Shown: positions 1 to 6,503, numbered from the stretch's first letter. The stretch: 7,428 nucleotides of DNA from Oscillospiraceae bacterium (GCA_015068335.1 SVKT01000081.1:1-7428), one strand, 5' to 3'. Notes: a model not told the origin generated them from the sequence alone. A program made the numbers and translations.

Positions 1-250
1 TAAGGCCATCGCGCGCAACATCGGCGCCCGCGGTCTGCGTGCAGTCATGGAAGAACTGCTGACCCGCATCATGTACGACATTCCCTCTGACCCCACCGTT
101 GTGAAAGCAGTCATCAACAAGGACTGCGTGGAGGGAAAGGGAGAGCCCGTTCTGACCCGCGACCCGGAAAAAGTCAGCTATTCCGTGAAACTGAACAGCG
201 GTAAGGATGAACAGTCCGACAAAGGCACAAATCCGAAGTCGGCGTCTTAA
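1..250 (+). CDS. clpX: ATP-dependent Clp protease ATP-binding subunit ClpX (C-terminal end only)
   Basis: ClpX is the AAA+ unfoldase that feeds substrates to ClpP in the cytoplasm. Only about the last 82 codons are present, read in the frame starting at base 2; the zinc-binding domain and Walker motifs lie upstream of the window. What is visible is the small C-terminal AAA+ subdomain. It has the GARGLR motif (bases 23-40), whose second arginine is the sensor-2 residue of ClpX, then the conserved stretch reading MEELLTRIMYDIPSD. A charged, low-complexity tail of about 25 residues precedes the TAA stop. The gene is followed by a terminator-like hairpin and then lon, as in the Firmicutes clpX-lon-ysxC neighbourhood. 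B. subtilis has an extra lonB between clpX and lonA; none is present here. Identification is firm because the motif, its position near the C-terminus and the neighbours all agree. Confidence 0.95.
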   Translation, partial: KAIARNIGARGLRAVMEELLTRIMYDIPSDPTVVKAVINKDCVEGKGEPVLTRDPEKVSYSVKLNSGKDEQSDKGTNPKSAS

Positions 251-257
251 CGATTTG

Positions 258-295
258 GGAAAGGGGACGCCGTCGCGCCCCCTTTCCTTTGTTTT
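258..295 (+). terminator. Rho-independent terminator-like hairpin between clpX and lon
   Basis: A perfect 9-bp stem pairs 258-266 (GGAAAGGGG) with 279-287 (CCCCTTTCC) around a 12-base GC-rich loop. It is followed by the T-rich stretch TTTGTTTT (288-295). This is the form of an intrinsic terminator for clpX transcripts. It starts only 8 bases after the clpX stop and ends 14 bases before the lon ribosome binding site. Any transcript that reaches lon from clpX must therefore pass it, so it may be a partial terminator or attenuator. An alternative stem (240-246 with 266-272) overlaps it. Confidence 0.8.
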
Positions 296-316
296 ACCCC
301 AAGAAAGGATGACCCT

Positions 317-2731
317 ATGGAACCTGTTACTTTGAATATTCCCGTTCTGGCCCTGCGCGGCCTGACGGTTTTTCCCCATATGACCCTCACCTTTGATGTG
401 GAGCGCCCCGTCTCCATCCATGCGCTGGAACGCGCCATGGAGGGAGATCAGGACATTTTTCTGGTCACCCAGCGGGAGAGCGGCGTGAATGCTCCGCAGG
501 AGAACGATCTTTACGAGATCGGCACGCTGTCCCACATCACCCAGATCCTGCGGCTGTCCAAGACTTCCGTCCGCGTGATGGTGGAAGGCCGCCGCCGTGC
601 CCGGCTGCGCCGCCTGTGGCAGACCGAGCCGTTCCTGCAGGGCAATGTGGAATTGCTGGAGGAGATGGAGCCCTCGGAGGCTTTTCTCTGCAGCCCCCGG
701 ACGGAAGCGCTGCTGCGCCAGAGCTGGAATCTGTTCAGCGAGTACATTGAACTGGCCGGCAATGTGTCCGAGGAGGTTGTCACCACCGTGATGGACTGCC
801 GCGATGTGGGCTATCTGGCAGACTTCATTGCCCAGAACATCGCCCTGCGGCATACGGACAAGCAGGAGATTCTGGAAGAACTGGCGCCATTTATCCGGCT
901 TCGCAAGCTCAACGGCTTCCTTGCGCGGGAATGCAATGTCCTCGGCTTCGAGCATGAGATGGAGAGCAAGATCCGCGACCAGCTGGCGCAGTCCCAGAAA
1001 GACCAGATCCTGCGCACCCAGATCCGCGTTTTGCAGCACGAACTGGGCGAAGAGGACGCAGATGACGAGATCGACACTTACAGACAGAAGATCAAAGCGC
1101 TGGAGCTTTCCGAGGATACAGAAAAGCATCTGCTGAAAGAGGTCAGCAAGCTGGCCAAGCAGCCCTTCGGCAGCGCCGAGGGAGCGGTGATCCGCAACTA
1201 TCTGGATGTCTGTCTGGAAATGCCGTGGAATACATATACCCGTGAGCGCGTCAGCGTGGATGCGGCCCGAAAAGTGCTGGAACGCGACCATTTCGGGCTG
1301 GAAAAGGTGAAGGAAAGAATTCTGGAAACCATTGCCGTCCGCCAGATGAATCCGAAAGGGAAGGGGCAGATCATCTGTCTGGTAGGCCCACCGGGCGTGG
1401 GCAAGACCTCCATCGCTATTTCTGTGGCCACGGCGCTGAATCGCAAGCTGGCGCGGCTCTCTCTGGGCGGCGTGCGGGACGAGGCGGACATCCGTGGTCA
1501 CCGCAAGACCTATATCGGTGCTATGCCCGGCCGCATTATCGAAGCCATCAGCCGCAGCGGCTCTATGAACCCGCTGTTGCTGCTGGACGAGATCGACAAG
1601 ATGGGCAATGATTACCGTGGCGATCCCGCCGCAGCTCTGCTGGAAGTGCTGGACAGCGAGCAGAACCACAGTTTCCGTGACCATTTTCTGGAGATCCCCG
1701 TGGATCTGCGGGGCGTGATGTTCATCACCACGGCCAATACCACCGACACCATCCCCAGACCGCTGCTTGATCGTATGGAGGTCATCCGTCTTTCCAGCTA
1801 TACCGATGAGGAAAAACTGCAGATCGCAAGACGCCACCTGCTTCCCAAGCAGCTGGAGGAGCACGGATTGAAGAAGGGAAGCCTTCGTATCGGCGATGAT
1901 GTGCTGCGCGCCATCATCCGGGATTACACCCGGGAATCCGGCGTCCGTCTGCTGGAGCGCCGTATTGCTGCCGTTTGCAGAAAGGCTGATATGCGCCTGC
2001 TGAAGGGCGATGTAAAGCGTATTACCGTTACAGAAAACGATCTTCCGAAACTGCTGGACTGCCAGCCCTATCCTCCTGCGCTCCACACAGAGAAGGAGGA
2101 GATCGGCGTGGTGAACGGCCTTGCGTGGACGGAAGCCGGCGGCGAGATCCTGGAAGTCGAGGTCAACGTCATGGATGGCACCGGCAAGCTGGAACTGACC
2201 GGAAACCTTGGCGATGTGATGAAGGAATCCGCCCATGCAGCGCTTAGCTGCCTGCGCAGTCGCTCTGCCGTACTGGGCATCGAAAGCGATTTCTACAAGA
2301 CGAAGGATATCCATGTCCACTTCCCGGAGGGGGCAGTTCCCAAGGACGGTCCCTCGGCTGGCATCGCTATGGCGACCGCCATGCTCTCTGCACTGACGAG
2401 TCGTAAAATCAAGGCAGGGATTGCGATGACAGGTGAAATTACTTTACGAGGCAGAGTGCTGTCTATCGGCGGTTTGAAGGAAAAAACTATGGCTGCTCTG
2501 CGAAACGGCATCGAAACGGTGCTGATCCCGAAGGACAATGTGCGGGATCTGGAGGAGATCGACCAGACGGTTCGGGCAGCGCTGCGGTTCATCCCAGTGA
2601 GTACAGTGGACGAGGTGTTCGCCAATGCGCTGTGTCCCGAAGCGGCAGTGCTGTGTGAGGAGCGGCCGGCGGTGCTGCCGGCATTCGCTGCGGTGAGTCG
2701 TGAGAGCGGCGATGCCGCGCTGCGGCAGTAA
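317..2731 (+). CDS. lon: ATP-dependent endopeptidase La (Lon protease, LonA type)
   Basis: Lon is a cytoplasmic, homo-oligomeric AAA+ serine protease that degrades misfolded and short-lived regulatory proteins. The 804-residue product has the full LonA domain order. An N-terminal PUA-like LON domain (about 6-200) starts with IPVLALRGLTVFPHM. A helical, coiled-coil-like linker follows (about 210-310), then the AAA+ module with Walker A GPPGVGKTS (357-365, K363), Walker B LLLLDEID (D424, E425) and a DRMEVI segment with arginine R486. The C-terminal protease domain has the nucleophile in GPSAG (S680), and GGLKEK supplies the catalytic lysine K723; the 43-residue spacing matches E. coli S679/K722. 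The ATG start has AAGAAAGGA (301-309) 7 bases upstream. Compared with E. coli Lon (784 residues), the product carries an extra Ala-rich tail of about 30 residues (about 773-804). The stop codon overlaps the ysxC ribosome binding site, so the two genes are probably cotranscribed. No CtsR or HrcA-type operator was recognised in the short leader. Confidence 0.97.
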   Translation: MEPVTLNIPVLALRGLTVFPHMTLTFDVERPVSIHALERAMEGDQDIFLVTQRESGVNAPQENDLYEIGTLSHITQILRLSKTSVRVMVEGRRRARLRRLWQTEPFLQGNVELLEEMEPSEAFLCSPRTEALLRQSWNLFSEYIELAGNVSEEVVTTVMDCRDVGYLADFIAQNIALRHTDKQEILEELAPFIRLRKLNGFLARECNVLGFEHEMESKIRDQLAQSQKDQILRTQIRVLQHELGEEDADDEIDTYRQKIKALELSEDTEKHLLKEVSKLAKQPFGSAEGAVIRNYLDVCLEMPWNTYTRERVSVDAARKVLERDHFGLEKVKERILETIAVRQMNPKGKGQIICLVGPPGVGKTSIAISVATALNRKLARLSLGGVRDEADIRGHRKTYIGAMPGRIIEAISRSGSMNPLLLLDEIDKMGNDYRGDPAAALLEVLDSEQNHSFRDHFLEIPVDLRGVMFITTANTTDTIPRPLLDRMEVIRLSSYTDEEKLQIARRHLLPKQLEEHGLKKGSLRIGDDVLRAIIRDYTRESGVRLLERRIAAVCRKADMRLLKGDVKRITVTENDLPKLLDCQPYPPALHTEKEEIGVVNGLAWTEAGGEILEVEVNVMDGTGKLELTGNLGDVMKESAHAALSCLRSRSAVLGIESDFYKTKDIHVHFPEGAVPKDGPSAGIAMATAMLSALTSRKIKAGIAMTGEITLRGRVLSIGGLKEKTMAALRNGIETVLIPKDNVRDLEEIDQTVRAALRFIPVSTVDEVFANALCPEAAVLCEERPAVLPAFAAVSRESGDAALRQ

Positions 2732-2737
2732 AGGAGG
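2731..2737 (+). promoter_or_regulatory. Ribosome binding site that fixes the ysxC start
   Basis: AAGGAGG lies 4 bases upstream of the ATG at 2742 and shares its first base with the lon TAA stop codon (2729-2731). It decides against the in-frame upstream candidates GTG at 2700 and ATG at 2712, which would add residues not found in the family. It also suggests that ribosomes finishing lon can reinitiate directly on ysxC. Confidence 0.85.
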
Positions 2738-2741
2738 CGCC

Positions 2742-3338
2742 ATGTCTTTGAATTTTGTGAAAGCGGAATTTGTCTGTTCCGCCGCCAATCAATCCGGCTT
2801 CCTGCGGGATGGGCTGCCCCAGTTTGCATTTGCCGGGCGTTCCAATGTGGGAAAGTCTTCTGTCATTAATCGTCTGGTGAGCCGGAAAAATCTTGCCTAT
2901 GTGGGCGCATCCCCCGGAAAGACCACCCAGATCAACTACTTCCTCATCGACAAGGGCGCTTATCTCGTTGACCTGCCCGGCTACGGCTATGCCAAAGTCA
3001 GTCAGGCGGAAAAGGAACGCTGGGGCCGTTTGATGGAAAGTTACTTTCAGGATGGCAGTGAACTTATCACGGTGGGCGTTTTGATCGTAGATATTCGGCA
3101 CAAACCTACCGAAAACGACCGCATCATGCACGACTGGTTCCGCCAGACCGGCTGTCCCGAGATCGTTGTGGCCAACAAGCTGGATAAGCTGAAAAAGAGT
3201 CAGGTAGAGCCTGCTCTGGCGTTGATCCGGGAAACGCTGGAACTGACGGAAGAAGATGTTCTTGTTCCGTTCTCCGCAGAGAAGGGAAACGGAAAAGAGG
3301 AACTGATCGCGCTGCTGAACGGCGCCTGCGAAAAGTAA
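2742..3338 (+). CDS. ysxC: Ribosome biogenesis GTP-binding protein YsxC/EngB
   Basis: YsxC (EngB, YihA) is a TRAFAC-class GTPase needed for late assembly of the 50S ribosomal subunit and is essential in B. subtilis. From the ATG at 2742 the product is 198 residues, the usual family size. All G motifs are visible: G1 GRSNVGKSS (32-40), G2 region SPGKTTQINYF (57-67), G3 DLPGYGYAK (77-85), G4 NKLDK (145-149) and G5 SAEKGNG (178-184). The DLPGYG form of G3 and the GKTTQ segment are characteristic of EngB and separate it from Era, Der and Obg. The gene follows lon with 10 bases between stop and start, the same pairing as lonA-ysxC in B. subtilis, so it is probably in one transcript with lon. Transcription ends at the hairpin 16 bases downstream. 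Confidence 0.97.
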   Translation: MSLNFVKAEFVCSAANQSGFLRDGLPQFAFAGRSNVGKSSVINRLVSRKNLAYVGASPGKTTQINYFLIDKGAYLVDLPGYGYAKVSQAEKERWGRLMESYFQDGSELITVGVLIVDIRHKPTENDRIMHDWFRQTGCPEIVVANKLDKLKKSQVEPALALIRETLELTEEDVLVPFSAEKGNGKEELIALLNGACEK

Positions 3339-3354
3339 GCGTAAAAGCAAGCAC

Positions 3355-3383
3355 AAAAGGAACGGCAAAAGCCGTTCCTTTTT
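3355..3383. terminator. Bidirectional intrinsic terminator shared by ysxC and the convergent regulator
   Basis: A perfect 12-bp inverted repeat pairs 3355-3366 (AAAAGGAACGGC) with 3371-3382 (GCCGTTCCTTTT) around an AAAA loop. On the plus strand the 3' arm runs into TTTTT (3379-3383) then CGTTT; on the minus strand the mirrored arm also ends in TTTT. It therefore works as an intrinsic terminator for either direction. It starts 16 bases after the ysxC stop and ends 4 bases from the stop codon of the minus-strand regulator. Confidence 0.92.
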
Positions 3384-3386
3384 CGT

Positions 3387-4982
3387 TTATTGCATTGCCT
3401 GCGGCGTTTGCGGCAAGGTGGCGCGTTTTTCGATGGGCGTTGTAAGATAAAGGTTCAGAAATTCTGCCCAGAGGGATTCTTTTTCAAGCAGCAGATGCTC
3501 CTGCTGTGCGGCGATGAGTACATCCAGGGCTTGCTGGGTATCTCCCGGATAAAGGTCTGCGTGATAGGCGGTGGCAGAAATGGCCCGCTGCATGGCAGGC
3601 TCTGCACCTGAACCACTAGAGGAAAGTGCTTTGACAAAGGTGAGCGGATCGGAACAGAATGCCTGAAACAGGACGGCCGAATAGCGGTCGGCGTAAATAC
3701 CGTCTATTCCGGGATTGGATGCTCCCAACTGCAGCCACTGCATCTCGGAGGCGGTGTAGGTGCGCTGGGTTTCCAGCCAGACCATCAAAGCAAAGCGAGT
3801 TTCATCTTCCAGATTGTAGCCGCCGCAAAGTCCGAATTCCTGCCAGTCCATCATGGGCAGCAGGCTGAAAATGTCCCTGCGGTAGGTGTACCGTTCTTCT
3901 GCGGAGAGATTGTTGTTGGTTTCCAACTGATTCCATGCGATATAGACTCTGCGTGCGTCGTTCAACGTTTCTCGTTCCGGGTCCTGTCGCTGTGAGAAGT
4001 CAGGCTCGCCGTCCTTCAAAGGGAAACGGGAGGTGTTGTCTGGTGCAAAGGCGAGGTTTCCCTCATCTGCCATATGTTCCACGCGAATGCCGGCTACAAC
4101 GCCATCCAGCATGAAGAATTGCAAACTTGCCCCGAAAGTTTCCGCTGTCTGGAATGCGTAATAATAGTCATGTTTAACGAGAGTGTAGCTGCCTTCCTCT
4201 TTCATGCAGTAAACCAGCTCATCACCGTAAGCGGAAATGACCTGTGCCTTGGTGCTGCCCGGATGGACGCCACGGGGCGTGCGGGCATCCGAAACGATAG
4301 TGGATAGACTGTATATAAATTCCCGCTCTGGAGATTCGGGATCCAGTTCCGTATCTTCTTCGATATGAAAATACCTGATGTTGATGATGCCGCAATCCGC
4401 CTGATGGCTTGTCATAATACCAAAGTCCGTATCATGGCTTTCGGTTGGCTCTGTCAATTTTAGTGTGGTACCGAAAGGAAAAAAGATTTTCTGTTCACCC
4501 AGTTCCAGAAATTCCTCGTCACCGCTGCTGCCGTACCAGAGCAGAGCGAAGTCGGTTTCGGGAGCGGGTGAGGGAAGAATATCCTCGCATTCAACATCGG
4601 GCGTAACAAGGTCTTTGTCTGGAACTTTGGAAGCGTCATGCTTCCAGATGCCGATTCGAAGCAGTGTGCCGAGAATCACTGCCAATACAGCAATGATTGC
4701 AAGCCGGCGCCGGTGTTTCTTGTAAAGGAACGACTGTGCTTGGGTGGAGTTGGGTTGTGGGGCGGCGTCTGCGATCTGTGACAGTTCCGGCGTTTCCGTC
4801 AGTTCTGCCACAGAGATGCCAAAGACACCGGCAAGTGCCAGGAGATTTTTCATGTCCGGTGTTGCGGCATCTGTTTCCCATTTGCTGACAGCCTGCCGAC
4901 TGACGCCCAGATGCGCACCCAGTGTTTCCTGGGAAATGCCAAGGGATGTGCGATAGTGATGGATCCGCTGTCCCAAGGTCAT
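3387..4982 (-). CDS. Membrane-anchored XRE-family transcriptional regulator with large extracytoplasmic sensor-like region
   Basis: The specific gene is not recognised; the architecture is. Residues 3-64 form an XRE/Cro-type helix-turn-helix, with ISQETLGAHLGVSRQAVSKWE at about 16-36 as helices 2-3, a canonical DNA-reading version. A polar linker (about 65-87) leads to a basic patch KKHRRR and one hydrophobic segment, LAIIAVLAVILGTLLRIGIW (94-113). The basic flank predicts the HTH in the cytoplasm and the remaining 418 residues outside. The outer part seems to have two regions. Residues 141-305 are mixed, with a TPRGVHPGSTKAQVISAYG segment like those in small Firmicutes surface and lipoprotein domains. 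Residues 340-531 are Trp- and Leu-rich and look helical. There is no signal peptidase site, protease, kinase or enzyme motif. The ATG at 4982 has GGAGGT (4989-4994) 6 bases upstream. The gene is monocistronic, convergent with ysxC and divergent from pyrH. Inferred role: a one-component transmembrane sensor-regulator. A RodZ-like structural HTH protein is the alternative, less likely because the recognition helix is intact. Confidence 0.85.
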   Translation of the reverse strand: MTLGQRIHHYRTSLGISQETLGAHLGVSRQAVSKWETDAATPDMKNLLALAGVFGISVAELTETPELSQIADAAPQPNSTQAQSFLYKKHRRRLAIIAVLAVILGTLLRIGIWKHDASKVPDKDLVTPDVECEDILPSPAPETDFALLWYGSSGDEEFLELGEQKIFFPFGTTLKLTEPTESHDTDFGIMTSHQADCGIINIRYFHIEEDTELDPESPEREFIYSLSTIVSDARTPRGVHPGSTKAQVISAYGDELVYCMKEEGSYTLVKHDYYYAFQTAETFGASLQFFMLDGVVAGIRVEHMADEGNLAFAPDNTSRFPLKDGEPDFSQRQDPERETLNDARRVYIAWNQLETNNNLSAEERYTYRRDIFSLLPMMDWQEFGLCGGYNLEDETRFALMVWLETQRTYTASEMQWLQLGASNPGIDGIYADRYSAVLFQAFCSDPLTFVKALSSSGSGAEPAMQRAISATAYHADLYPGDTQQALDVLIAAQQEHLLLEKESLWAEFLNLYLTTPIEKRATLPQTPQAMQ

Positions 4983-5006
4983 AAGAACACCTCCATTCCT
5001 GCGATG

Positions 5007-5036
5007 ATTATCTCATGTCCCGGGGGATAAAGTCTA
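5007..5036 (-). promoter_or_regulatory. Candidate promoter of the XRE membrane regulator
   Basis: On the minus strand, TAGACT (plus-strand 5031-5036, 4 of 6 matches to TTGACA) lies 18 bases from GATAAT (5007-5012, 5 of 6 matches to TATAAT). The -10 box is preceded by TGA, giving an extended -10. A start point near base 5000 would give a leader of about 18 bases containing the GGAGGT ribosome binding site. A split inverted repeat TTATC...GATAA (5008-5012 and 5026-5030) covers the -10 box and spacer and could be an autoregulatory operator. The prediction is from sequence match only. Confidence 0.5.
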
Positions 5037-5096
5037 CCACCCGGATGTCAAATATCGGTTGCAATTTCTTTTTTCGTAAAATTCACAGATTTCCAC

Positions 5097-5125
5097 TTTC
5101 CAAAAGCAAAAAAATAAGGTAAAAT
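5097..5125 (+). promoter_or_regulatory. Candidate sigma-A-type promoter of the pyrH-frr-uppS-cdsA operon
   Basis: TTTCCA (5097-5102, 4 of 6 matches to TTGACA) is 17 bases from TAAAAT (5120-5125, 5 of 6 matches to TATAAT), in a very AT-rich stretch upstream of pyrH. The predicted start near 5132 gives a leader of about 34 bases. An AGGAGGT ribosome binding site (5151-5157) lies 8 bases before the pyrH ATG. An overlapping TATATT (5125-5130) is an alternative -10 but lacks a credible -35 box. Confidence 0.5.
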
Positions 5126-5165
5126 ATATTCGTCATATTTTGGGATTTGCAGGAGGTCTTTTGAG

Positions 5166-5885
5166 ATGGCAAAACCTGTGTACAAACGCGTTCTGCTGAA
5201 GATCAGCGGCGAGGCGCTGGCCGGCGGAAAGGGCTCTGGTCTGGACTTTGAGATGATCGGCAGCGTGTGCGACGTTATCAAAGAATGTCTGGACATGGGT
5301 GTTCAGGTCGGTCTAGTGGTTGGCGGAGGCAACTTCTGGCGCGGCGCAAAAAACAGCGGCGGCGGCAAGATGGAACGCACCCGTGCAGACCACATCGGTA
5401 TGCTGGCCACTGTGATGAATTGTCTGGCTGTGGCGGACGTCTGCGAGCAGAAGGGGATCCCCGTCAGGGTGCAGACCGCGCTGGAGATGCGCGCTATTGC
5501 CGAACCCTACATCAGGTCCCGTGCCATCCGGCATCTGGAAAAGGGCCGTGTGGTCATCTTTGGTGCCGGTACCGGCAACCCCTATTTCTCCACGGATACC
5601 GCCGCGGTGCTGCGTGCTGCGGAGATCAGTGCCGACGTGATCCTACTGGCCAAGAATGTGGACGGTGTTTACAGCGCCGACCCGGCTAAGGACCCCACAG
5701 CCGTGAAGTACGACACCATCAGCTATGACGATGTGCTGGCACAGCATCTGATGGTGATGGACACCACCGCAACGTCCCTGTCCATGGACAACCACATCCC
5801 CGTTCTGGTCTTTGCCCTGAAGGAGCCCCGCAACATCGTCCGTGCCCTGTGCGGCGAGAATGTTGGCACCATCGTCGGGGAATAA
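5166..5885 (+). CDS. pyrH: Uridylate kinase (UMP kinase)
   Basis: PyrH phosphorylates UMP to UDP with ATP in the cytoplasm, the committed step from de novo pyrimidine synthesis towards UTP and CTP. The 239-residue product is the normal bacterial length and belongs to the amino acid kinase fold, not the eukaryote-type NMP kinases. Visible signatures are KISGEAL (12-18), the GGGNFWRG phosphate/UMP loop (53-60), ADHIGMLATVMN (74-85) with conserved D75, GAGTGNPYFSTDTAA (133-147) and NVDGVYSADP (164-173). AGGAGGT 8 bases upstream supports the ATG. It heads an operon with frr, uppS and cdsA. In many Firmicutes rpsB and tsf sit directly upstream of pyrH; here a divergent regulator occupies that place, so pyrH appears to have its own promoter. 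Confidence 0.97.
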   Translation: MAKPVYKRVLLKISGEALAGGKGSGLDFEMIGSVCDVIKECLDMGVQVGLVVGGGNFWRGAKNSGGGKMERTRADHIGMLATVMNCLAVADVCEQKGIPVRVQTALEMRAIAEPYIRSRAIRHLEKGRVVIFGAGTGNPYFSTDTAAVLRAAEISADVILLAKNVDGVYSADPAKDPTAVKYDTISYDDVLAQHLMVMDTTATSLSMDNHIPVLVFALKEPRNIVRALCGENVGTIVGE

Positions 5886-5945
5886 ACGGCAGACTGCGCA
5901 TTTGCGTTTTCCAATAACACACACCGTGAAAGGAAGGAACACAAC

Positions 5946-6503
5946 ATGTTGAAGGAAGAATACAAGATTTACGAAGAAAAGATGCAGAAGAGCATCGATT
6001 CCGTTGCGGCCGATTTTGCTGCTGTGCGTGCGGGTCGCGCCAATGCCGGCGTGCTGGATCGCATCATGGTCGATTATTACGGCAGCCCCACACCCATCCA
6101 GCAGATCGCAGCCATCGCTTCTCCCGACGCCCGGACTCTGCTGATTACTCCCTGGGACGGCAGCGCCCTCAAGAGCATCGAGAAGGCCATCCAGAACTCC
6201 GATCTGGGCATCAATCCCCAGAACGACGGCAAGGCCATCCGTCTGAACTTCCCCCAGCTGACGGAGGAGCGTCGTAAGGATCTGGTCAAGCAGATCCATA
6301 AATATGCCGAGGGCGGCAAGGTCGCCATCCGCAATATCCGCCGTGACGCCATGGACAACTTCAAGAAGCAGGAGAAGAAGTCCGAGATCACCGAAGACGA
6401 GATGAAGCAGGTAGAAAAGGATCTCCAGAAGCTGACGGACGACAGCTGCAAGAAGCTGGACGAGCTGCTGGCCAAGAAAGAAAAGGAATTGATGGCAGTC
6501 TGA
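5946..6503 (+). CDS. frr: Ribosome recycling factor
   Basis: RRF works with EF-G to split post-termination ribosomes in the cytoplasm. The product is 185 residues, exactly the family norm. The elongated helical domain I is recognisable by VRAGRANAG (27-35), LTEERRKDLVK (105-115) and VAIRNIRRDA (126-135), which contains the conserved R132. Domain II begins near VDYYGSPTPIQQIA (42-55). The C-terminal part is a Lys/Glu-rich helix, as usual. The ATG has AAAGGAAGG (5929-5937) 8 bases upstream. It follows pyrH after a 60-base gap with no convincing terminator, and its TGA stop shares one base with the uppS ATG. Cotranscription with both is therefore likely. Confidence 0.98.
   Translation: MLKEEYKIYEEKMQKSIDSVAADFAAVRAGRANAGVLDRIMVDYYGSPTPIQQIAAIASPDARTLLITPWDGSALKSIEKAIQNSDLGINPQNDGKAIRLNFPQLTEERRKDLVKQIHKYAEGGKVAIRNIRRDAMDNFKKQEKKSEITEDEMKQVEKDLQKLTDDSCKKLDELLAKKEKELMAV

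Noticed and set aside
2700..2741. Upstream GTG (2700) or ATG (2712) as the ysxC start
   Set aside because: Neither has a ribosome binding site, the extra residues are not family-like, and AAGGAGG sits correctly before the ATG at 2742.
2293..2829. Open frame of 178 codons on the minus strand in the lon protease domain
   Set aside because: It is antisense to the catalytic Ser/Lys region of lon, with Ser/Arg-rich composition typical of a shadow frame.
2589..3368. Open frame of 259 codons on the minus strand across the lon end and ysxC
   Set aside because: It lies opposite the clearly coding ysxC and the lon C-terminus, starts inside lon, has no ribosome binding site context and no recognisable domain. 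It is an antisense shadow of GC-rich coding DNA.
5046..5051. Perfect TTGACA on the minus strand upstream of the regulator
   Set aside because: No acceptable -10 box lies 16-18 bases downstream (the best is TATCCC). The extended -10 GATAAT fits a different -35 box better, so this is probably chance.
5060..5085. AATTT/AAATT inverted repeat in the divergent intergenic region
   Set aside because: Five-base AT-only arms in an AT-rich stretch are expected by chance, and there is no link to a promoter element.
5886..5945. Possible terminator or attenuator in the pyrH-frr gap (CGCA-TT-TGCG followed by TTTT)
   Set aside because: The stem is only 4 bp with a 2-base loop, too small to be stable, and the longer AAACG/CGTTT pairing has internal mismatches.
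5643..6299. Open frame of 218 codons on the minus strand across pyrH and frr
   Set aside because: It is fully antisense to two genes with unambiguous family motifs. Its product resembles no family I recognise, so it is treated as a shadow.
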